From Sapria himalayana (Eukaryota > Streptophyta > Magnoliopsida > Malpighiales > Rafflesiaceae): a DNA stretch of 64,000 nt. Both the position numbers and the translations under genes were made by a program. The stretch covers positions 1 through 64,000 of the forward strand of contig JAREIK010018712.1 of the NCBI GenBank assembly GCA_029783825.1, given 5' to 3'. Positions 23,150-34,739 of this stretch are shown here, piece after piece. Under the pieces are notes generated by a model that was not told the DNA's origin, made no database searches, and saw only the letters and a program-made list of their open reading frames with translations. Position 1 is the stretch's first letter, and each line of letters begins with the position of its first letter.

Positions 23150-23402
23150 ATAAAATATGGTTTTTTATTTACATAAACAATGTTTTTGTAATGTCAAAAA
23201 TAATGTTTTCAAAAACATTGTTTACAATTTTTTTATTTTTTTAATGATATAAAGGCATTATGAAGTTTATGTTTTGGTGTATAAAGATGTACATATTTTT
23301 TTGTTCTGGCTTACTTTTTATAATGATGAAAATTACGAGTAGTGTTTTATAAATATTTTATGTAAAATGCACCACCACCACGACATAATTTACCCAAAAA
23401 TA
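23150..23402 (-). repeat. Right arm of the long imperfect inverted repeat
   Basis: Reverse complement aligns with 20098-20345 with many mismatches and small gaps. Could be the termini of an old transposon with long inverted repeats, or two copies of one dispersed element in opposite orientation. Confidence 0.6.
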
Positions 23403-24620
23403 AAACAAATATAACATTTTATTTCATTAATTATCCACTCAAGCCCCAATGTTACTTTTTTATCATTGGTGAGTTGGTGGATTTTTTTAGGAAAAAAATA
23501 TAAGAAGGTGACCCATGTTGAAAATAATTAAAAATAATTATTTAACTTTTCATATTTATATATAAAAAATCTACTAAACTCAAAAATATTTAATATATGG
23601 TATGCTCAAATATGTAAAAACCCCAAGGGTGTCCTTTTTGCACCGCTTAAAAAAATATATCACAACTTTAAAAAGATTAAATATTATTAGAAAATTTATG
23701 TAGATAAGGACCAAAATGAAAACATTAGAAAAAAATCTCTAACTTTTTATATTTAAAAAAAACAACATAAAAAAAGTCCCAAAATTTTCATATTTATGTT
23801 TTGATACCCCAAAAATGAAAACCCAAAAATATTCTCAACCTTACCGACATAAAAAATGGAAAAAAAGTTTTTGAAAAAAATAAAATAAATAAGTATATGC
23901 ATATAAACTATTTATACACATATATTATATATATTTATATAGTATATATATATATATATACATATATACTATGCACATGCATATTGTGTGTGTGTGTGTG
24001 TGTATACATGCATACCATAATGTATATATACTCATATATGGTATGTATATGTGTGTAAAAGCGTGAATATTTTTATTTGTGTATTTTTAATAATGATAAA
24101 AATTGTGTATATTTTTTTGTAAATATTTCTTGGATAGTATATCAAATATAATTTGAACATAAAATTAAGCTAATAAAATCTTTTATTTCTTTAATTATAT
24201 ACTAAATGTTACTTCTTTATCATGCCTGTTAGGTGGTGAATATTTTTAGCAAAAAGTATACAAAGCTACTCCATGTTGAAACTAAAAGAAATCTCAAAAA
24301 TTTCATATTTATAAAAAAATATTTTAATTTTTGGTATACTCAAATATAACAAAAACCAAAAAATGCCTCTTCGTATCACATCGACATGTCACATCATGTA
24401 AAAAATAAAAATATCTGGGAGAATTAAGTAAACTGGGACCAAAATGAAAATATTAAAAAAATAACACCCCAACTTTTCACATTTAAAAAAATATAATAAA
24501 ATTATAAATATTTATGTTTTAGAGGACCTAAATTGAAAATATTTACGTTTTGATATACCCAAAAAAATATTTAAAAAATGGATATCAAATCCTAAAATAT
24601 TTATGTTTTGAGGCCCACAA
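23310..24620. repeat. Degenerate direct duplication, offset about 750 bp
   Basis: 23310-23880 aligns with about 24080-24620. Shared landmarks in order are AATGATGAAAATT, ATGTTACTT, TTTATCAT followed by a GG-T-GGTG stretch, CCATGTTGAAA, TTTCATATTTATA, GGACCAAAATGAAAA and TTTATGTTTT. GT-rich microsatellites (23985-24002) lie between the copies. No coding potential seen. Confidence 0.55.
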
Positions 24621-24701
24621 ATTAGAAACCCAATTTTTGCTAGTCACTTTAAAAAAATCATGTGTAGTTTTGAATTTGAAAACTATTTTTTTTATTTTAA
24701 A

Positions 24702-24723
24702 GACACACACACACACACACACA
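24702..24723. repeat. (CA)n microsatellite
   Basis: Short CA run; GT-rich simple sequence follows at 24838-24870. Confidence 0.9.
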
Positions 24724-24889
24724 TAATTATAAACATTGGTAGTTTTTGAATTCAAAAACCATGATTTTGAATCCTAAAGTGGTTTTCGAATTCAAAAGCC
24801 TTTTTTTCTTTTTTTAAAAGCTATTATATATAAATATATGTGTGTTTGTGTGTGTGTATGTGTGCGTGTCTGTAAATAGATATGTATAT

Positions 24890-25170
24890 TGTGAAACATG
24901 TTTGGATCAAAAAGATATTATGCGGATTATGATAGAGAGAAGAAGAATACCAAGAAATTCCAAGAAGATAGAGAGAAGAAGAATATCATAGATTAATATT
25001 GAATCAAATTCTTTTATATCATCAATGATTGTATTTGTTTTTATAGTTTGCACATAATCGTATTTACTACACATTACATGTAGAGTACTTGAATTAATTC
25101 AAATTCCTCCAGATTAGGTCTTTAAAAGACTAATTAATCTTGAATATATATTTTTTTATGTTTTTTACCA
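24890..25170 (-). mobile_element. Probable 3' LTR of the outer copia element
   Basis: On the - strand a purine tract TTGAGGGAGA (25180-25171) is followed by TGGTAAAAAACATAAAAAA, the usual layout of a polypurine tract and LTR start. The region contains a TATAAAAACA word and a near-duplicate of GATAGAGAGAAGAAGAAT. The far end is not fixed; about 24890 is a guess from the change in sequence character. No matching 5' LTR was found. Confidence 0.45.
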
Positions 25171-25189
25171 TCTCCCTCAAACTCACGAT

Positions 25190-25547
25190 CTAGTTTCTAT
25201 AAGCACTAAGAGTTTGTCGGCTAGAAAATGAATGAAAAATGTGACTCGGTAAATAAACTATAAGCGAAAAAAAGATAGAAACAAGAAGTAAAGTTATGGT
25301 GTCATGGTTGACATGATAACGTAAAAGGTTACAGTCAATTTCAATATGATTGATTTGTTCATGCAAGACTAACTTGATGAGTAATCTAAATAGCACTCTT
25401 GTTGGCACTATATATAGGAGTGCGATGAGAAAAAAAAATACTTTATTTTTTGCAAGTTACCAACAAAACCACATAATTTCTTTGGTAGTATATATCATGG
25501 CATGATACTCCACTTTAGTTGAAGATAGAGAAACAAAAAAATCATAG
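25190..25547 (-). pseudogene. Outer copia: C-terminal part of RNase H and pol end
   Basis: On the - strand, VSLSSTKVEYHAM corresponds to the copia RNase H segment around the catalytic Glu (SSTxxEY), followed by TTKEIMW. Farther on, in another frame, VLHEQINHIEIDC matches the segment ending in the HIEID motif near the pol C-terminus. Frameshifts and stops show that it is dead. The preceding part of the same RNase H lies at 36592-36960, on the far side of the CACTA element, which shows that the CACTA inserted into this copia. Confidence 0.72.
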
Positions 25548-26160
25548 CTCTACAATGGATTTTTCCATTTCAAATCCATTGCAAACCCATAAAAATCCAT
25601 TACTAATCTAATTTAGCAATATATTTGCAATAGAATAGTTCTATTGCAAAAAACCTTGTTGCAATTTTGTACCACATGGCATTCAATTGCAAAAGACCAA
25701 TGGATTTACAATGAGAATATTACATTGCTAGGTTGCAATGAATTTCACATTCATTACAAGGCAATTGAAAATTCATAACAATCAAAATAAGCTATAGTTG
25801 TCATTAAGTTGCAAAGTTGCAACTTATTAGCAACCATTTATTGAAAATATTCGTCGTAATTTTGTTGCACCAGTGAAACAAAATTACGACCACCATGAAT
25901 CATTATAAAATATGTCATTGCAATTCCATTGCAACATTGCAGCATCTTTGCAACTACTATGAATTGTTGCAAGATATGTCATAGCAATTCCATTACAAAT
26001 TCAATTGCAAAGTTACAATGAATTTGCAACCACTATGATTTGTTGCAAAATATATCATTGCTTTTCGTGCATATTTACAACATTCATTTTTTTCTAAACC
26101 TTACTTAGTTGCAATGAAATTTTCTTTGCAAAATCCATTGTGATTGTTTTTTTAATTTTT
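25548..26160. repeat. Left subterminal TTGCAA repeat cluster of the CACTA element
   Basis: More than fifteen ATTGCAA/GTTGCAA/TTGCAAT words in about 600 bp, often as CATTGCAATTCCATTGCAA. The word is self-complementary at its core, so orientation is not informative. Non-coding. Confidence 0.7.
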
Positions 26161-26349
26161 AATAATTTTTATTAAATTTGTACATTTCCAAAATTCCCTG
26201 TCCAACTTCAAATTTTTTTGTATCATTCACAATTTTTATACCATAACAAAAAAATGCAACAGAAACAAAATATTTGATAGCTATTAGTTTATAGTTTCAT
26301 GTGTCATATTCAATCACAATTTAAGTTTATAATTTCTTTGTGCAATAGT

Positions 26350-27250
26350 TTAAAAGTTAAAATTTCTAATAATCATGACCATGATCAGTAGAAGGTACAT
26401 CTAATTATGGTGCACTAGCTGATAGAATAGGTAGACCCCTAATAAGCTCATAAATTTGTGCATGCTATAGTGAGACTCTGCATAGTCTACAAATGCTTCC
26501 TCTACTACTGCATCATTTGCTAATGTATCACACTCATCTCTTTTTCCAAGTCCTCAATTCAACCATGTCCTTGCACAATTGTTTGAATTTCTTGAACTAG
26601 CCGACTAGTTGAAGGCATATTGATAGAACTGGATGCTGCCTGAGATCATATGCATAAAGATCCAATCGATCCAAGGCCATATAATTGGTTCTTTTTGACT
26701 CTCCCAACCTCATCTAGATAGATTTGAGTTACATCGACCTATTGAGATAAGGATGCATCATCTCTTACAACTATAGTAGCAACCTCATACTTTGCAACTA
26801 TATGATATTGAAATATATAAATAATAGTAATTTATTTTTCTATAGACAAAAAGTACAAGAAAATTGACTAAAAAGTTTGAAGATTATCTATCTTGAGACT
26901 TCCAATCAACAAACAAATTATCTATCTTCCTCTTACGAGTTTGTTCTAGGAGCTCATGTGGAAGAGGCAAACAATTTAACTTGGTCACCTAAAATTGAAA
27001 AGTATCATATACTAAGACAAGCAGTTAAAAAAAGATAAAATACAATCCAAATTTTCATAATGAAGTTGGAGACAATAAAACAACAAATAGTAAGGTTCAA
27101 AACTTTCTAACTATATAGAGAAGTGGTATTCCACCAAACTCACTTGCTTTGCTTAATTGGGTGATATTTTGTTTAGTCATAACCTATTTGATACAAATCC
27201 CAATCCTCAAGCCACACCTGAGAAAAAATGTTTTTATTTTCTTAGGGTAA
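26350..27250 (-). pseudogene. CACTA second-gene remnant (Transposase_24 / TnpA-like)
   Basis: On the - strand the segment near 27160-27090 reads TKQNITQLSKASEFGG, resembling the N/K-rich helix before a T-G-S motif in Ptta/En-Spm plant transposases. Next comes LNCLPLPHELLEQTRKRKID (about 26975-26915), the usual arginine-rich follow-up. Near 26690-26650 GRVKKNQLYGLGSIG matches the family's R-xxYG-x-GS signature. Farther on, RLVQEIQTIVQ suggests the C-terminal coiled region. Stops and frameshifts interrupt it. In known CACTA elements the smaller protein binds the subterminal repeats. Confidence 0.6.
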
Positions 27251-27357
27251 AGGGTTGATCCAATGATCAAACAAAGCATTTGATTTTCATGTTTTCCATT
27301 GATTACATCTTTAGCTACTGAAAATAAAAAAATTTGTCTAATTGAATTTTCTAGTCA

Positions 27358-27362
27358 TAAAT
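27358..27362 (+). repeat. 5-bp target duplication of the inner copia, left (TAAAT)
   Basis: TAAAT abuts the left LTR; the right flank is TATAT (31993-31997), one mismatch. Five bases is the normal length for copia integration. Confidence 0.65.
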
Positions 27363-27598
27363 TGTTATAAAATAAAACTAAACCCACAATAATTTGAAAG
27401 ATAAAAAATTAAAAAGCAAAGCAATAAATTATATCATGAAATAAAATACATTCAAAAGAAAATGAAAAATTGGAATACATGGGAATGAGTTTCAGAGATA
27501 TAGAAAAGTCCTTTATATAGGAAAAAATTTGGAAATCTCCAAACAAATTTTTCAATGTGGGCAAGGTGATTTTCACCTACCCCCCTATTAAAATAACA
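27363..27598 (-). repeat. Inner copia 3' LTR (236 bp)
   Basis: On the - strand begins TGTTATTTTAATAGGGGGG and ends TTTTATAACA. Contains TATATAAAGG, a likely TATA box. Matches 31757-31992. Confidence 0.95.
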
Positions 27599-27610
27599 TT
27601 CTCTCACTTG
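27599..27610 (-). promoter_or_regulatory. Polypurine tract of the inner copia
   Basis: - strand AAGTGAGAGAA immediately precedes the TG of the 3' LTR, the position of the plus-strand priming site. Confidence 0.7.
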
Positions 27611-27689
27611 AAAATCACTTTCTTTGCTTTTCAATACTTGCTTCCAATATTGTTAAGCCACATGAAGTTCTACACCATTCAAACTTGTC

Positions 27690-28360
27690 ATTGCTGATTG
27701 GTTAGGTTAAAACATCCGCTATGTTTTCTTCGGTATCAATCTTTTACAAATCCACAATTCCTTCTGCTACTTTCTCTCGTACAAAATGATATTGTACCGT
27801 GATGTGTTTTGTCTTGGAGTGAAATACTGGATTTCTTGCTAAGTGTAGAGCACTTTGACTATCACAAAATAAAGTAACCTTATCTTGTTTATATCCAAGC
27901 TCTTCCAATAGTATTTACAACCAGATGGCCTCTTTACTGGCTTGTGTAGCTGCAACATATTTTGCTTTTGTCGTAGAAGTAGATACAATAGGCTGTAATT
28001 TTGAAACCCAACTTACAGCTCCTCTAGCAAGAGAAAAAACATAACCTGATATAGACTTGCTATTATCAATATTTCCATCATAGTTTGCATCAACATAACC
28101 TCTGAAAATAAGATATAAACTTCCATAGAATATTGTAATATTTGAGGTTCCTTTTAGATATCTAAAAATCTTTTTCATTGTACTCCAATGTTCTAAGCCT
28201 GGATTTGCAATGAATCGACTAACCACTCACACTGTTTGTGTAATATCTGGTCTTGTACAAATCATTGCAAACATTAAACTTCCCACTGCTGGTGCATATG
28301 GTACTCGAGACATCTTCCTACTCTCTTTTTCCGAGCTAGGACACATACATGAGGATAATT
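27690..28360 (-). pseudogene. Inner copia RNase H domain and pol C-terminus
   Basis: The 103-codon frame 28226-27915 carries GYVDANYDGN (first catalytic Asp), SISGYVFSLARGAVSW and STSTTKAKYVAATQA. The Glu expected in the T-E-A-E-Y segment is Lys here, so the active site is lost. After a stop the same frame continues with YKQDKVTLFCDSQSALHLA, which keeps the D of the CDSQSA motif, and HSKTKHI. The final IADVLT stretch ends pol near 27700. Upstream, 28360-28230 holds the connecting segment including YAPAVGSLMF. Broken by point mutations. Confidence 0.9.
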
Positions 28361-29030
28361 AGAAATTAACAAAAAGATGAGTAGAAATTGGCTTATTATC
28401 TTGCATGTTGAAACGACGCAAGATTTTTTTAAAATAATTTTGTTGAGAAAGCCAAATCTTCTTATTATTTCTATCTCGGTAAATCTGCATCCCTAGAATT
28501 TTGTTTACTAGTCCCAAGTCCTTCATATCTAATTTCCCAGCCAATTGTGCCTTCAATTCTTGGATTCGACATTTGTTTGGGCCTGCTACCAACATGTCAT
28601 CCACATATAATAGTAAAATAATGAAATCATTTTCTTCAAACCTTTTGTAGTATGTACAATGGTCTGAACTGAGTCTATTATATCCAAGGCTCATGTTGAA
28701 GGAATCAAATCTCTTATACCAACACCTCAGTGCTTGTTTCAAACCATATAGAGACTTGTTCAACTTACAAACCAAGTTCTTCTTACCAATTTCAACAAAT
28801 CCTTCTGATCGGAACATATAAATTTCTTCTTCAATTTCTCCATGAAGAAAAATAGTTTTAACATCTAAATACTTCAGATGCAAATCTGGTGTAGCACATA
28901 GAGTCATTACTACTCTAATGTTGTAAGATGAACCATCGGAGAAAAAATTTCATTGAAGTCACTACCTTCTTTATGAGCATATCCCTTTATCACCAATCTT
29001 GCATGATACCGTTCTCTTGATCATTGCTAT
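28359..29030 (-). pseudogene. Inner copia reverse transcriptase
   Basis: The 182-codon frame 28907-28359 shows the copia RT core: DVKTIFLHGEIEEEIYM (first Asp), KSLYGLKQ, SSDHCTYYK and the catalytic LLYVDDMLVAG. It ends with KLDMKDLGLVNKILGMQI and the LSQQNYFKKIL segment. The N-terminal RT part (YHARLVIKGYAHKEGSDFNE, then IFSPMV) sits in another frame at about 29010-28930. A single-base indel near 28920 and another break near 29031 separate it from the integrase frame. Catalytic residues are preserved, but no full-length polyprotein can be made. Confidence 0.93.
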
Positions 29031-29031
29031 C

Positions 29032-30282
29032 TCACTTTATCTTGTAAACCCATTTGTTGCTAATAGCTTTTTTTTCGATTGGTAATGGTACTATTTTCCA
29101 AGTCTTGTTATTGTGTAGAGCTTCAATTTCTTTTACCATTGTTGTCATCCATAGAGATGCATCTGAATTATTTGAAGCTTCTTGAAATGTCGAAGGTTCT
29201 CCATCTTCTGTTAAGAGACAATATGCAATGTTGCTCTTCGTAACATACTCCGAGTGCCAAGTTGGTGGTCTTTTATTACGAATTGGCCGACCAACTTCTT
29301 GAGCCTCAGACATGACTTGTTCTTGTGATTCATGCTCCAATTCTTTTTCCATTGACTTTGGAACATCTTGTATCTGATCATTTTCTACATGAACAGTGAT
29401 AGTTTCTGAAACTTCTTTTAATGTGCTATACTCTTCAATTCTTTCTTTAAAAATTACATCTCTGCTGATAATTACCTTGTGGTCAGTGGGCTCCCACAGG
29501 CGATACCCCTTTACTCCTTCAGCATATCCTAAGAATATGCATTTTCTGGATTTTGGATCCAGCTTTGCTCTTTCTTGGGTGTTGTACATCACATATGCAG
29601 GACATCCAAAATAATGTAAAGTAGAATAGTCTACTGGCTTACCCATCCACATCTCCATCGGTGTCTTCAAATCAATCAATGTTGATGGTGATTGATTTAT
29701 CACATAACATGCAGTTTTTGCTGCTTCTACCCAAAAGGAATTGGGTAGTCTTACAGTCCTTAACATTGCTCTCATTCTTTCTGCAAGAGTTCTGTTCAAC
29801 CGTTCTGCTACTCCATTTTGCTGTGGCGTGTATGTGAATGTGAACTGTCGTTTGATACCTTCTTGCTTACAAAAAACAAGAAATTCACCAACTGTATACT
29901 CACTTCCATTATCTGTCCGCAAACACGTAATTCTTTTTCCAAATTCAAGTTCCACCCATGCTTTGAATTCTTTAAAAGTTAAAAACACATCTGACTTTTT
30001 CTTGATTGGATATACCCAACTTCTCCTTGAATAATCATCAATGAAGGATACAAAATACTTTGCTCCTCCATAAGATATTTCAGGTGATTCCCATACATCA
30101 TAATATATCAAGTCTAGAGTATTTTTACTTCTTACATTTGTTCTTTTAAATACCAATCTATCCTGCTTACTAGTAACACAATGCTCACAAAAAGGTAAAT
30201 TTACTATTTTTAGCCCCAGAAGTAACTTTTTATTAGATAGAATCTTCAAACCTTGTTCTGACATGTGACATAGTTTAAGATG
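29032..30282 (-). pseudogene. Inner copia integrase (GAG-pre-integrase, core, C-terminal region)
   Basis: The 410-codon frame 30264-29032 starts inside the HHCC zinc region (the HxxxxH part lies at 30282-30265; FCEHC follows). The core contains DLIYYDVW, YFVSFIDDYSRRSWVY, CLRTDNGSEY and YTPQQNGVAERLNRT, giving the D, D, E catalytic triad. It continues with FGCPAY, KSRKCIFLGYAEGVKGYRLW and VGRPIRNKRPP, then enters the RT N-terminus (WVYKIK). The frame would join the protease frame except for a TGA at 30285-30283. It is the longest uninterrupted coding segment in the window. Confidence 0.95.
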
Positions 30283-30720
30283 TCATATCATGGTTGATTC
30301 TTCTTCTTTAGTAATTGATGCAACACATGCATCTGCTTCCTGTATTGTTTCTCCTTTAAGCATGAATAAATTTGCCGTGATCTTTTCTCCATTCATTACC
30401 ACAAGTGAACCTCTCACAATCTTTATCATCCCATTTTCAATATGAGTTTTACAACCAAGACTATCTATTTGTCCCAAAGACAATAGATTTTTCTTCAAGT
30501 CAATCACATGTCGTACCTCTTGAATGGTACGAATCATACCATCAGACATTTTAATTTTGATAGTACTTATACCAATAATTTTCAAAGTATGATCATCACC
30601 CATGTGCACCGACCCACCTGAGATTGGTTCATATTTGTGAAACCAATCTCTCCGAGATGTCATATGCCATGATGCTCCCGAGTCTAGCAACCATACATCA
30701 CTAAACTATTTTTTACTTTT
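30283..30720 (-). pseudogene. Inner copia aspartic protease region
   Basis: 135-codon frame with the catalytic LDSGASWHMTSRRDWF motif at its start, then YEPISGGSVHMGDDHTLKI and VRHVIDLKKNLLSLGQ, typical of copia proteases. It ends at a TGA (30285-30283) exactly where the GAG-pre-integrase zinc region begins. A TAG lies just upstream, between the zinc knuckle and the protease. Confidence 0.93.
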
Positions 30721-30779
30721 AATCATTATTGTTACCTCACTGTATAAAATACTATCTTAATCATTGATACTTGCAACAT

Positions 30780-31563
30780 TTCCTTGTGTCTTAGATAACT
30801 AATCATCTATATTTCTTTTCTTAAACCAACAATCTCTTTTTAAGTGCCCTTTCTTATCACAGCTATAACATTTAATATATTTCTTACTTCGAGATTTTGA
30901 TCAACCATAATTTTGACTCCCACTAGGGCCACGCTTCGTTGATCTCCCTCGTATCATCATCAAAGCATCTATTTGTTGTGCATTTACATATCTATCCTCT
31001 TTGTTTTTACGTCTATTTTCTTCTTTTAAGATGGCATAGGCAATATTATTTAAAATTAAACTATCAGTCAATGCACCATTCGTTAGATTGATGACAAGTT
31101 GATCATACGAATCAGGTAAACTCTGAAGTAAAATCTCAGCACGTTCAACTTCTTCTATCTTATGACCCAACATAGTAAGTTGCAAAAATAAAGTATTCAG
31201 AGTATTGATATGATCAGTTACCGTAATAGATTCCATCATTCGTAAAGTGTAAAGTCTTCTTTTTAAGAAGATCTTGTTGTGAAGTGACTTTGTCTCGTAC
31301 AACTTTGTGAGAGTATCCCAAATTTCTTTTGCCGTATTCTTTTCTGCCACACTTGATAATACTCCATCAGCAAGTGCCAAATGCAGGTCATCTACTGCAT
31401 TACTATCCATCTCATTCCACTTGTCGTCAGGAATTCCAGTGAGCCTTTTTCTAATTGCATCTAAGCAATTATCCTTCCTAAAAATTGTCTTAATTTTCAT
31501 TTTCCACAATGAAAAATTACTTCCATTGAATTTTTCTATTTCAAATTTTCTGCCATGTTTCAC
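30780..31563 (-). pseudogene. Inner copia gag (UBN2-type) with CCHC zinc knuckle
   Basis: The 220-codon frame 31563-30901 contains FNGSNFSLWKMKI, KEIWDTLTKLYETKSLHNKI and LLQSLPDSYDQLVINL, the capsid-like domain of copia gag. It stops at a TGA at 30903-30901. Past the stop the same frame continues into CYSCDKKGHLKRDC (about 30870-30829), a complete CCHC nucleic-acid-binding knuckle. Gag packages the element RNA in virus-like particles in the cytoplasm. The stop within gag and two more before the protease show it is inactive. Confidence 0.93.
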
Positions 31564-31741
31564 TTTTACAGTGAACAGTAACCGAGAATAATAATAATAA
31601 TTTGTGTTATTACACTAAAAAAGTTCTCAGGTAAGTGGAGGGGCGCAATTACCCTCTTTAAAACCACAAACCTTGAGGCTCTTATTGCCATTTTGACAAA
31701 ATTTTTCTAAAATGCATTAACTATTAAAGTTACTAACTAAT

Positions 31742-31755
31742 CTCCTTTGATACCA
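31742..31755 (-). promoter_or_regulatory. Primer-binding site (initiator Met tRNA)
   Basis: - strand TGGTATCAAAGGAG begins one base after the 5' LTR. Its first 8-9 bases match the 3' end complement of plant initiator Met tRNA, the usual copia primer. Confidence 0.9.
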
Positions 31756-31756
31756 C

Positions 31757-31992
31757 TGTTATAAAATAAAACTAAACCCGTAATAATTTGAAAGATAGAA
31801 AATTCAAAAGTAAAGAAATAAATTACATCATGAAATAAAATACATTCAAAAGAAAATGAAAAATTAGAATACATGGGAATGAGTTTCAGAGAAATAGAAA
31901 AGTCCTTTATATAGGAAAAAGTTTGGAAATATCCAAACAGATTTCCAATGTGGGCAAGGTGATTTTCACCTACCTCCCCTATTAAAATAACA
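31757..31992 (-). repeat. Inner copia 5' LTR (236 bp)
   Basis: - strand TGTTATTTTAATAGGGGAGG to TTTTATAACA, with the same TATATAAAGG box as the other LTR. Confidence 0.95.
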
Positions 31993-33300
31993 TATATTGC
32001 ATATATTCAAATAGAAATTTTTCTTAGCAACTCAACACCATAGTGAATGTTTGGAGGTGGATCTGTTATCGTTTGATTCTTTCTAGTGGAAAGAACTTAT
32101 GATGATTATCAAACCAAGTTTTTTTATTTCCATTGTGTAGGGGACATGCTAGTCTGCCAGATGTGCTCCAACCGAACTACATTAAGTAAGCTAGAACATC
32201 ACTAACTGTCCATAAGAGAGCTTCCATAGCATAAAATTCTACTTTCAATAAATGCATTAGTTTCAATTCCAATTTCTCACAATGCTTGTAACTTAGAGAT
32301 CAAAGGTTGTAAATATACATCTAACTTGTCCTTTAGATTTCTATTGCATGGAATAAAAACTATTAAAAACATGTATTATTCCTTTATACACATTTCTAGG
32401 GGTAGATTATATTGAGTGAGAATGATAGGCCATGATAAATATTGATTCCCATATTGTCCAAATGGTTGAAATCAATCAGTACATAGGCCTAATCTGACAT
32501 TATGGCTTTCAGCTACAAATGAGGGATGTATAGTATTAAAAAATTTCCATGCAGGAGAATTAGAACAATAACACATCTGACCATCTTTTACAAAATAATC
32601 ATCATGCCATCTCATACTTTCAGCAGTGGCTTCTGAAGCATATAAGTGTTTAAGTCTTGGTGTTATTGGAAAGTAATACATTTTCTAATATGGAACAAGC
32701 TTTTGTCTATTAATAATTTGTGGTTGATATCGATCATAGTCACACAAATTGTATTGAGTTAATTTTGAGTCATCACCCTAATAAATCATACACCCATTTA
32801 GACAAGAGTGAAATTTATCATCTGGTAACCCAATTTTCTTGAGAAGCTTCTTAATCTCATAAAAACTATCAATTACAACATTATCATCTAACAATAACTC
32901 ATTCATAAACTGACATAAAGCATCATAGCACTATTCAAACAAATGATGCTCTATGGACCAGCTTTATCATAAACCAATTTGTACAAATGTTCTTGATGAT
33001 CCAAAATTATTTGTAATTGTATGATGATGAGTGAAATTCACATTATGTAATGCCTCATCCCCATATTTAGATGTTTCTATCTCACCATGCAATTACCACA
33101 CACAATAATTAGGGACAAAACCATATATATAAAGATGGAACCTTACCTTGTTAACCTCAACAAAATTCTTATTCTATCGCTTCGTCATATTACATGGACA
33201 TCTAGTGTGATTACCATCACTGCCTTTTGCTTGACTGAGTGCAAATTACACAAATTCTTCTACTCCTGACATAAATGATTGGTTAGGTAATCAATTTGTC
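31993..33300 (-). pseudogene. CACTA TNP2-type transposase, N-terminal part
   Basis: Mostly one - strand frame with about ten internal stops. The N-terminus near 33230-33060 reads TRCPCNMTKR then LYIYGFVPNY and LHGE, the family's C-P-C zinc-like start. Next come GLPDDKFHSCLNGCMIY (about 32850-32790), PITPRLKHLYASEATAESMR (in the frame 32681-32472), NVRLGLCTD, FGQYGNQYLSWPIILTQYNL and LDVYLQPLISKL. The last readable part is FDNHHKFFPLERIKR, then the inner copia cuts in. The remaining half of TNP2 was not found beyond the copia, so it was deleted before or after that insertion. This enzyme would cut and join the CACTA ends in the nucleus. Confidence 0.87.
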
Positions 33301-34600
33301 AGCCTTAAATACATCAATTCTTTGTCGGAACTCATTTAACATGCCACGGTATGTAACTTAAATTAGTTAGTTAATTTATAATCAATGAAATTAGGAAAGT
33401 ATTAATCATCATCTCTCTTTAAGGTCGTGCTAGTGGTATTGGCCGACGTTGCATGACCCTACAATTCAAGATCCAACTCGAAAATGTTTTTCTAACAGGT
33501 TGTTAGAATAAATATCACCTATCAAGTGCAATTTGATAAATTCTAAACTAATAAAATCTATCCAAACAACTATCACATACAACTAAATTGTCATTACTAT
33601 TAAGTTGGTTGTTCATATATTAATCCAATAAATTTTTATTTCATTACTTATATTTCAATGAAATTAGGTTCTAAGTCTAGTGGGAGGAGGAAGAAAAGCA
33701 TAGGAGAGGGGAAGAGGGCCAGAACCATAACTTGGGTATAGAGATAAAAGGAAGAAAAGCATAAAAGAGGGGAAGAGGACCAGCAAACATGAAGTTAGAT
33801 GTGGGGATTTACATTCTTTTAGGGTTTTTTCAATGAATGATCAAGATCAAATTGGAAATTGAATGGCCATGATTCACTTAGTATCTCAAGTTTAAGTTCT
33901 TATTTTTTATGGGAGTCTGCTTTATGAAAATAAATTTACCATAATTATAACTTTTATAATTTTAGCTCTCCATAATTAATTTATAGGATAAAATCTCAAC
34001 TTTTTCAAAAAAAAAACTCTATTTTCTAGTCTTCCTTTTTTTACATCCAACTTTATAGTCTAATTTGTAGAAGCTAACCTATTTATGTATATTAATTTAT
34101 AAACTTAAATTTTGAAATTCATGCTTAAACTAATTAATTAATTATATTTTAAATTAAATATATTTTTATTTTTGAAACATTAAATCAAATATAAGTTAAT
34201 TTCTAAATTAATAATTATGAATAATCATTTATGAAAATGGATGATATTAATAGAAATACAATAAAATTAATTTCATTAATATTAGTAAATAAAAAATAGT
34301 TAATTAGGATTGATTTCATTTATATTTAATTAAATAGTAAACTTAATGTATAAAATATGTACAACTACTTTATAACGTTTCAAAACTATTTTTTATTCCG
34401 TAATATTAATATAATTTTTTAGCCCATCTTTCTTATTGACATAAAGGTTTAGTTGGTTTTGATTGAAAATGCTAAAATACATGTAAACGTATTAAAAATG
34501 TTAAATAAATGTTTATTTTCTTTATTAAAATAAGTCTTGGCCACTTCAATTAATGAGACTTAATTAGTAAATTAGATGTATATAAAATAAATATAAAAAA
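33300..34600. other. AT-rich CACTA interior, with a 64-bp duplication
   Basis: No gene. A tandem duplication at about 33685-33792 repeats GGAAGAAAAGCATA followed by GAGGGGAAGAGG with about 64-base spacing. Confidence 0.5.
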
Positions 34601-34739
34601 TGAAATGGTGGCTTAGTGAGAGTGGGAGCTTGTATTAGGGATTTCAGTTTTCAGTGATACCAAAATTTTCGGCACTGGATGACTCAAAATACAAAAATAA
34701 AATGGTTACTCTTATGTGGCAATTTTTAGTCATTTAATA

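Larger units (their letters stand above)
27363..31992 (-). mobile_element. Ty1/copia LTR retrotransposon (Tnt1/Tork-like), 4630 bp
   Basis: Nearly full-length element on the - strand with two 236-bp LTRs (TG...CA), an initiator-Met tRNA primer-binding site, a polypurine tract, and gag, protease, integrase, reverse transcriptase and RNase H in copia order. By hand count the LTRs differ at about 14 positions plus two single-base gaps (about 94% identity), so the insertion is moderately old. Coding regions are broken by several stops and at least two frameshifts. Short LTRs, a compact genome and the protease-integrase wording place it near plant Tnt1/Tork-type copias; the lineage is inference. 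Confidence 0.95.

Noticed and set aside
29396..30034. + strand frames within the inner copia
   Set aside because: Antisense shadows of the integrase frame, which has clear catalytic motifs.
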